A DNA stretch of 64,000 bases, taken from contig CAZFQL010000012.1 of NCBI GenBank assembly GCA_964520905.1, positions 68,007-132,006 of the forward strand. The letters run 5' to 3'. The notes beneath the pieces are model-generated. The model saw nothing but the letters and a program-made list of their open reading frames with translations, was not told the DNA's origin and ran no database searches. Shown here piece by piece: positions 59,426 to 64,000 of the stretch (within the stretch, counting starts at the first letter, position 1; each line of letters opens with the position of its first letter). The position numbers were made by a program, and so were the translations under genes. The DNA comes from JAGVIE01 sp964520905. GTDB taxonomy: Bacteria > Bacteroidota > Ignavibacteria > UBA10030 > SZUA-254.

Positions 59426-61928
59426 TAAATCATTTCTTAGAGAACATGCAGGTATAATCATTATCTGTATCGTGTTCTTGACTGCTGGATTCCTGCGCCT
59501 CAACGATCTTTCAATTCTTAATCCCGACAGTAGTCGATATTTGATTTGGGGGAATTCAATCGCCCATGGAAACGGATTTGTAGACGACACACAACCCGAA
59601 CCCGAAAGATTCGTAATTCAGGCGCCGCTCTATCCCATTTTGATTGCGCCCATTGAATTTATCTTTCCGTTATCGCAATTCGCGGTTAAGATTTGGACTC
59701 TCCTCTGGGGATGCGTGTTGGTCATCTTATTCTATCTTTGGTTGAATAAAATTTTAGGAAAAACTTCCGCTGTAGTCGGTACAATTATTCTGGCAAGCAA
59801 TCCGCTGTTACTTATTTATTCAACTGAAGTGCTCTCTGATGCGCCATTTTTAGCTTTGGTGCTTCTTGTTTTTTTGGTTTCCGAAAAATATTTGTCATCG
59901 GATGTCAATACGCCTCTTAAAATCTTTACTCTCATTGCTTCGGTGACAAGTGTAATGATGCTTCGCGAAGCGGGCATAGCATTGGTTATGGCAGTTCTCG
60001 TTTTTTATTTTTACATGAAACAACGGAAGACCGCGTCTCTGATCGCTTTATCCACTTTAATTTTCTGGAGTGTCTGGTATCTGCGTAATAATGTTTGGTT
60101 AGGACCGTTACCGCCTCAGATGCAGGGGGGCAACATGAACCTGATTACACAGCATTTTCTCACACCGCCTGATGCGCCCCTCCTGAATGAGTTAGCAATA
60201 CGATTGTGGGAAAAAACTAACGAATATTTTTTCCAGTTCTCCGGAATGTTGATCTATCCGCTATATATGTCTCAACAATTTAGACTGAATATTGATCCAT
60301 CGGCGTTTCATCAATCGACAACTGTCATGTTCAGAACATTCGGAAAATTTGCAGTACTCGCACTGACGATCCCACTGATACTTTTCGGAATCTATCTCGA
60401 TATTCAAAAATCAAAAACATCTGTATTAAGACTTCTTTTCGGAGTATTCTATTTAGGTCTGATTTTCTTTTATCCGGCACATGATGTAAGATTTCTGCTT
60501 CCTGTGCTGCCATTGATTATCTTTTACTGCATCCTTTCAATCAAATGGTTAGCCGGGAAGATGAAAATTGCAGGGGAAAACAGTTCACCAAAATTCGTGA
60601 TTATAGCAATCTTAATCCTCATGCTGCCGAATCTGAGCAGTATTTATGAGATTCTAAAAATAAATCTCACGTATCGTAATTCACCGATAAAATTCTTCGA
60701 ACGTGTGCGACGGCTTCCCACGTACCCGTTGATGTTCACACAACCATGGTCTTTGATGGGGAAATGGATTTGTGAAAATCTGCCCGATACAGTCGTCCTC
60801 GCGAGTCCACAAAAAGAACTTTCAACTGTAGTGGGAAATCGCAAAGTACTGGAATTAGACCAAAGCTCGGTACTGCCGACTTTTGAAACGTTATTGCGCG
60901 ATAATCATATCGACTATATCCTGACAACAATCCGGAGAGAAGATTTTAAGATTTTTGAATTCTTCATGATGGAATCCAGGAGAATCGCGTTTGAGCCGGT
61001 ATATAGCGTAGCAAACCTGCATCTCTTGAAAGTAAGATCGAAATTACGAGAGTACCTGCCACCGGATACATCTGCTCAGGTTCGAATCGATACGGTCAGC
61101 GCCACTCAACTCTTGCGCCGGGGGCGTATGGAATTAATGGATGAACATTACGCAGACGCATCACGATTGTTCAAAAAAGCGTTGGCAATCGATTCAACGC
61201 TTCCCGAAATTTATTACCAAACAATAGTTGCATATGCGATGATGGGCGACTCGGTGAATGCCGGAAAATATTATGAAAAACTTTTTACGCTTCCGCAGGC
61301 GTTGGGTTATGTTGGGAATGCTCGTATGCAGATTCAAGCAATGAGATTGCTGGCGAAAGCTCAAACCGAAACATTCCAGCCGGGCAGGGCAGTAGGAGCT
61401 TATAATGTCGCATCACTTTATTGGAAGATCGGATATTATAAACGCGCCGCAAGTATAATGGACTTAAACTTTGGTTTGTCTGATAGTACGTATCTAATGG
61501 GTCTCCTCTGGGGATTACATTTTAATTTGCAGGACGGCGACACAGTCAAAGCTAAACAGTATCTATCCATCCTGCTAAAATTAGATTCATCCAACGTTGT
61601 AGTTAAGGCTTTCAAAAATATTTTTATTATGGGAGATTCACTTCAATCAACTCAGTCCCCGGTAGCTCGAGGCAGTTTGCATCAAGCAATAGGTATGCAG
61701 TATAAATTGATCGAGTTGAATGAGGAAGCGATAGATGAAGCTGAGAAAGCTTTAAGAGACGACCCGAAGAACCTTGATGCTTATATTCTGATGGCTCAGA
61801 TGTTCGAACGGAAATCAAATCTTCGAATGACAAACCGAATCTACAGACACGCGTTACTTGTAGATCCGGGGAATACATTCATTAGAGCTAAGTTAGATTC
61901 TGTACAGCTTGAGCTTTCAAAACGATGA
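59418..61928 (+). CDS. GT39-like membrane glycosyltransferase with C-terminal TPR domain
   Basis: 836 aa. About ten to twelve TM helices at residues 8-420. The first loop, FLRLNDLSILNPDSSRYLIWG, carries the acidic residue expected of GT-C enzymes of the PMT/ArnT superfamily, and ILASNPLLLIYSTEVLSDAP resembles their second loop. A soluble region follows, and residues ~560-836 hold several TPR units (LMDEHYADASRLFKKALAID; LNEEAIDEAEKALRDDPKNL; KSNLRMTNRIYRHALLVDPG). It probably transfers a sugar from a polyprenyl-phosphate donor to an exported acceptor, with TPRs for partner binding. The acceptor is unknown. Confidence 0.78.
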   Translation: MNNKSFLREHAGIIIICIVFLTAGFLRLNDLSILNPDSSRYLIWGNSIAHGNGFVDDTQPEPERFVIQAPLYPILIAPIEFIFPLSQFAVKIWTLLWGCVLVILFYLWLNKILGKTSAVVGTIILASNPLLLIYSTEVLSDAPFLALVLLVFLVSEKYLSSDVNTPLKIFTLIASVTSVMMLREAGIALVMAVLVFYFYMKQRKTASLIALSTLIFWSVWYLRNNVWLGPLPPQMQGGNMNLITQHFLTPPDAPLLNELAIRLWEKTNEYFFQFSGMLIYPLYMSQQFRLNIDPSAFHQSTTVMFRTFGKFAVLALTIPLILFGIYLDIQKSKTSVLRLLFGVFYLGLIFFYPAHDVRFLLPVLPLIIFYCILSIKWLAGKMKIAGENSSPKFVIIAILILMLPNLSSIYEILKINLTYRNSPIKFFERVRRLPTYPLMFTQPWSLMGKWICENLPDTVVLASPQKELSTVVGNRKVLELDQSSVLPTFETLLRDNHIDYILTTIRREDFKIFEFFMMESRRIAFEPVYSVANLHLLKVRSKLREYLPPDTSAQVRIDTVSATQLLRRGRMELMDEHYADASRLFKKALAIDSTLPEIYYQTIVAYAMMGDSVNAGKYYEKLFTLPQALGYVGNARMQIQAMRLLAKAQTETFQPGRAVGAYNVASLYWKIGYYKRAASIMDLNFGLSDSTYLMGLLWGLHFNLQDGDTVKAKQYLSILLKLDSSNVVVKAFKNIFIMGDSLQSTQSPVARGSLHQAIGMQYKLIELNEEAIDEAEKALRDDPKNLDAYILMAQMFERKSNLRMTNRIYRHALLVDPGNTFIRAKLDSVQLELSKR

Positions 61929-61962
61929 AGAAGTTTGATTTTCACGCCGGAAATCGTTATTC

Positions 61963-61991
61963 TTGAGTCGGATATTGAAAAGGAATAAAAT
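61963..61991 (+). promoter_or_regulatory. Promoter of the small-protein/HAD/acpS operon
   Basis: TTGAGT (61963-61968), 17-bp spacer, TAAAAT (61986-61991), 27 bp before the ATG at 62019. Confidence 0.52.
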
Positions 61992-62018
61992 AGTTTTTCT
62001 ACATTTATCGAAACGTGA

Positions 62019-62297
62019 ATGAATTACGCTTCACTTGTCAGCGAACTTGAACAGCTTGCACGCCAGTTGGACCTCACTATCCGTTATGAAAAGGGTGATT
62101 TTGAAGGAGGCTATTGCATCCTCAAAGATCAGAAAGTTTTAGTGATTAATAAACGGTTACTCGATTCACGAAAAGCGTCTGCTCTGGCAGTTGCGTTATA
62201 CGATTTCGGGATCGAAACTATGTACATTAAACCAAACCTGCGCGCATTCATTGAAGATGAAATCGCGAAAATAGCAAAGGCGAATAAGACACAATGA
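62019..62297 (+). CDS. Conserved small protein of unknown function
   Basis: 92 aa, soluble, alpha/beta: LVSELEQLARQLDLTIRYEK, FEGGYCILKDQKVLVINKRL, IKPNLRAFIEDEIAKIAK. I recall similar short proteins in Bacteroidota/Chlorobi genomes but know no function. Its stop overlaps the HAD gene start by 4 nt (ATGA), so it belongs to the HAD-acpS operon. Confidence 0.75.
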   Translation: MNYASLVSELEQLARQLDLTIRYEKGDFEGGYCILKDQKVLVINKRLLDSRKASALAVALYDFGIETMYIKPNLRAFIEDEIAKIAKANKTQ

Positions 62298-62995
62298 TCC
62301 GGGCAGTAATATTCGATCTGGACAATACTCTTGTCGATTTTATGGCAATGAAAAAACAAGCTATCGATGCTGCAATTCATGCCATGATCGATGCCGGATT
62401 GAATCTTTCAACCGAGGATATCAGGTCGCGCATAAACGCTATCTACAAAGAACGGGGAATTGAATTCCAGAATGTCTTCGATCAGCTTCTCTACGATGTG
62501 TTCAATAAGGTCGATTATAAAATTCTTTCCGCCGGTATTATTTCTTACCGTCGGGCGCGTGAAGCGGCGCTTGTTCCATACCCGCACGTTTATTTAACGC
62601 TGATGGAACTTCTGAAACGGGGATTGAAGCTTGCAGTCGTTTCGGATGCGCCAGCGCGTGAGGCATGGCTGCGGTTGTGCTATCTGAATTTTCACCATAT
62701 ATTTCACGCTGTCGTTACATTCGATGATACCGGCGAGCGCAAACCCAATCCGGGTCCATTCCGCAAAGCGCTCGAGCTTCTCGCAGTTCGTCCTGCAAAC
62801 GCTCTTATGGTTGGTGATTGGGCGGAACGCGATATGATCGGCGCAGGAAACATCGGAATGAAAACCGTATTTGCCCGGTATGGCGATACTTTCGGGACAG
62901 TCGAGACACATGCCGATTATGAAGTGAACGATATAAAAGAGTTAATTAAGATTATTGAACAAGAAAACGGTAAAGGATCAGCCTCGAATGATTAA
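62294..62995 (+). CDS. HAD-superfamily hydrolase (phosphatase-like)
   Basis: 233 aa. Motif I AVIFDLDNTLVDF with the nucleophile Asp; alpha-helical C1 cap at about 15-90; motif II LAVVSDAP; motif III with Lys in TGERKPNPGPFRKAL; motif IV LMVGDWAERDMIGAGNIGM. This is a subfamily I hydrolase such as small-metabolite phosphatases; the substrate cannot be told. It overlaps acpS by 8 nt. Confidence 0.92.
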   Translation: MIRAVIFDLDNTLVDFMAMKKQAIDAAIHAMIDAGLNLSTEDIRSRINAIYKERGIEFQNVFDQLLYDVFNKVDYKILSAGIISYRRAREAALVPYPHVYLTLMELLKRGLKLAVVSDAPAREAWLRLCYLNFHHIFHAVVTFDDTGERKPNPGPFRKALELLAVRPANALMVGDWAERDMIGAGNIGMKTVFARYGDTFGTVETHADYEVNDIKELIKIIEQENGKGSASND

Positions 62996-63359
62996 AGGTA
63001 TTGGGGTAGATGTTGTAGAAATTTCGCGCTTTCAGCAAGCGATTGATAGATGGGGAGATTTATTTCTGCATAAAGTTTTTACCGAAAGGGAATTTGCTTA
63101 TTCACAATCGAAGAAAAATCAGGCTCAACATTTCGCGGCACGGTTCGCCGTGAAAGAAGCGATGTCGAAAGCAATTTCCACAGGCTGGAGCGGTGGATTC
63201 CGGTGGAAAGATGTGGAGGTGGAAAATGATGCTGCGGGGAAACCTTCCGTAATTCTGGATGGAAATATCAAGAAAATATTAGCGGGGAAAAGAATTCACG
63301 TATCCATCTCGCATTCTGAGAATATTGTAGTCGCATTTGCCGTCATTGAAGAAGGATGA
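62988..63359 (+). CDS. acpS: Holo-[acyl-carrier-protein] synthase (AcpS)
   Basis: 123 aa from the ATG at 62988, with SD AAAGGA 11 nt upstream. It starts MIKGIGVDVVEISRFQQAID (metal-binding Asp); HFAARFAVKEAMSKAI contains the second metal Glu; the C-terminus is HVSISHSENIVVAFAV. It attaches 4'-phosphopantetheine from CoA to ACP, activating fatty acid synthesis that also feeds the lipid A genes in this window. Confidence 0.95.
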   Translation: MIKGIGVDVVEISRFQQAIDRWGDLFLHKVFTEREFAYSQSKKNQAQHFAARFAVKEAMSKAISTGWSGGFRWKDVEVENDAAGKPSVILDGNIKKILAGKRIHVSISHSENIVVAFAVIEEG

Positions 63360-63374
63360 CCGAAATTTGCGCGG

Positions 63375-63403
63375 TTGAATTTCGTAAATAATTTCCGTAT
63401 GTT
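63375..63403 (+). promoter_or_regulatory. Promoter of the MerR-family regulator
   Basis: TTGAAT (63375-63380), 17-bp spacer, TATGTT (63398-63403), 43 bp before the ATG at 63447. Confidence 0.5.
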
Positions 63404-63446
63404 TATATCATAAATCATCAAGTAACACTCTGAAGCGAGGAGTAGA

Positions 63447-63857
63447 ATGAAACAACTTGGTATCAAAAAATTATATTATTCGATCAGTGAAGTCAGCAAA
63501 ATAACCGATCTTGAACAGTATGTGCTTCGATATTGGGAATCGGAATTTGAACAGCTCAATCCGTCAAAAAACCGGGCTGGTAATCGTATTTATACGAACC
63601 GTGATATCAAGATGATTCTGTACATTCGTAAATTGCTCCGTGAGGAGAGATATACTATCGAAGGCGCCAAGCAAATTTTAGCGTCATATTTGCCTGACAC
63701 GGAAACCGGTGAGCAGTTAGAGCTAATCTCCGAAGCTCAACAAACCGCCGGAGTTCATTCATCGACGGGAGGTGCCAAGGTGCCGGAAAATAGAATGCGA
63801 AACGATTTAGTTGAAATAAAAATGTTCCTCGAAGAATTGTTAGTTAAACTGACATAA
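63447..63857 (+). CDS. MerR-family transcriptional regulator
   Basis: 136 aa, SD GAGGAG. The winged helix-turn-helix at about residues 8-75 (KLYYSISEVSKITDLEQYVL, RYWESEFEQLNPSKNRAGNR, YTNRDIKMILYIRKLLREER) is followed by TIEGAKQIL. A variable tail ending in a coiled segment (EIKMFLEELLVKL) probably dimerises it. No Cys cluster for metal or redox sensing is seen. Common beside growth and fatty-acid genes in Bacteroidota; the target is unknown. Confidence 0.9.
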   Translation: MKQLGIKKLYYSISEVSKITDLEQYVLRYWESEFEQLNPSKNRAGNRIYTNRDIKMILYIRKLLREERYTIEGAKQILASYLPDTETGEQLELISEAQQTAGVHSSTGGAKVPENRMRNDLVEIKMFLEELLVKLT

Positions 63858-63877
63858 ATTCTAATTCAAATTGAGAA

Positions 63878-63894
63878 TCCCGCCGAAGGCGGGA
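63878..63894. terminator. GC-rich hairpin after the MerR gene
   Basis: TCCCGCC, loop GAA, GGCGGGA: a 7-bp stem 20 bp behind the stop codon. No T run follows, so it is either a weak terminator or only a stabilising hairpin. The last ~100 bp of the window (TGCC-GAA-GGCA at 63946-63956 and more) show no gene I can support. Confidence 0.4.
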
Positions 63895-64000
63895 CATAAC
63901 AAGCGATCTTTAAAAAATATTAAGTTTACTCGGAACGTGGCGCAGTGCCGAAGGCATCGAGACTGTGTAAAAACTCCGGCACGGGGGTTGTAGTATGTTT

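Noticed and set aside
63931..64000. Possible tRNA starting CGGAACGTGGCGCAG
   Set aside because: The start resembles a tRNA acceptor/D-arm, but no anticodon arm or GTTCGA T-loop follows before the window ends.

Overview
The window looks like a metagenome-derived scaffold (it carries a 100-N gap) from an FCB-group bacterium, most likely Ignavibacteria or another Bacteroidota/Chlorobi-related lineage. The evidence is four proteins ending in a type IX secretion (Por) sorting domain with the YPNPFNP-type motif, an LpxC-FabZ fusion, a Gram-negative bamA/skp/lpx cluster, and a cytochrome-b-type succinate dehydrogenase in the order C-A-B. Composition is moderately AT-rich.

1-8160: type I-C CRISPR-Cas locus on the + strand: 3' end of a probable cas3, cas5c, cas8c (with an internal cas11c start), cas7c, cas4, cas1, cas2, leader, array, terminator. 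The operon has been invaded twice. A Bro-N family gene sits between cas7 and cas4 and is flanked by a duplicated cas4 5' end. A REP-associated tyrosine transposase (RAYT) sits between cas4 and cas1, with GTAG-headed REP palindromes around it and another REP pair between cas8c and cas7. The array mixes 32-nt leader-proximal repeats with 39-nt leader-distal repeats. Its assembly gap is bordered by an identical 55-nt sequence on both sides.

8160-20480: a GT4 glycosyltransferase; a patatin/Omp85 fusion, archease and RtcB RNA ligase; a large UvrD-like helicase-nuclease (AddA type); a 346-bp AT-rich spacer with two perfect DnaA boxes around an inverted repeat; and a PAS-GAF hybrid kinase with two receiver domains.

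20490-32970: secreted and surface functions: a BNR-repeat T9SS protein, a T9SS phospholipase-D-like protein, a T9SS protein with a calcium-loop-like region and Fn3 domains, a secreted HEXXH peptidase, a single-domain response regulator and an HGSNAT-like membrane acyltransferase.

32967-43090 (- strand): one long envelope/cofactor operon read uppS-bamA-skp-skp-lpxD-lpxC/fabZ-lpxA-lipM-like-panB-surE.

43301-51818: ybaB and recR, two NTF2-like lipoproteins and ftsX, then secreted repeat proteins. One of these has a CT-dinucleotide tract in its signal peptide that puts the start codon out of frame (possible phase variation).

52084-63857: sdhCAB, a TPR protein with a degenerate receiver domain, a HAMP histidine kinase operon, a GT39/TPR membrane protein, a HAD phosphatase, acpS and a MerR regulator. 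Promoters across the window repeatedly fit TTGNNN, 17 bp, TANNNT.
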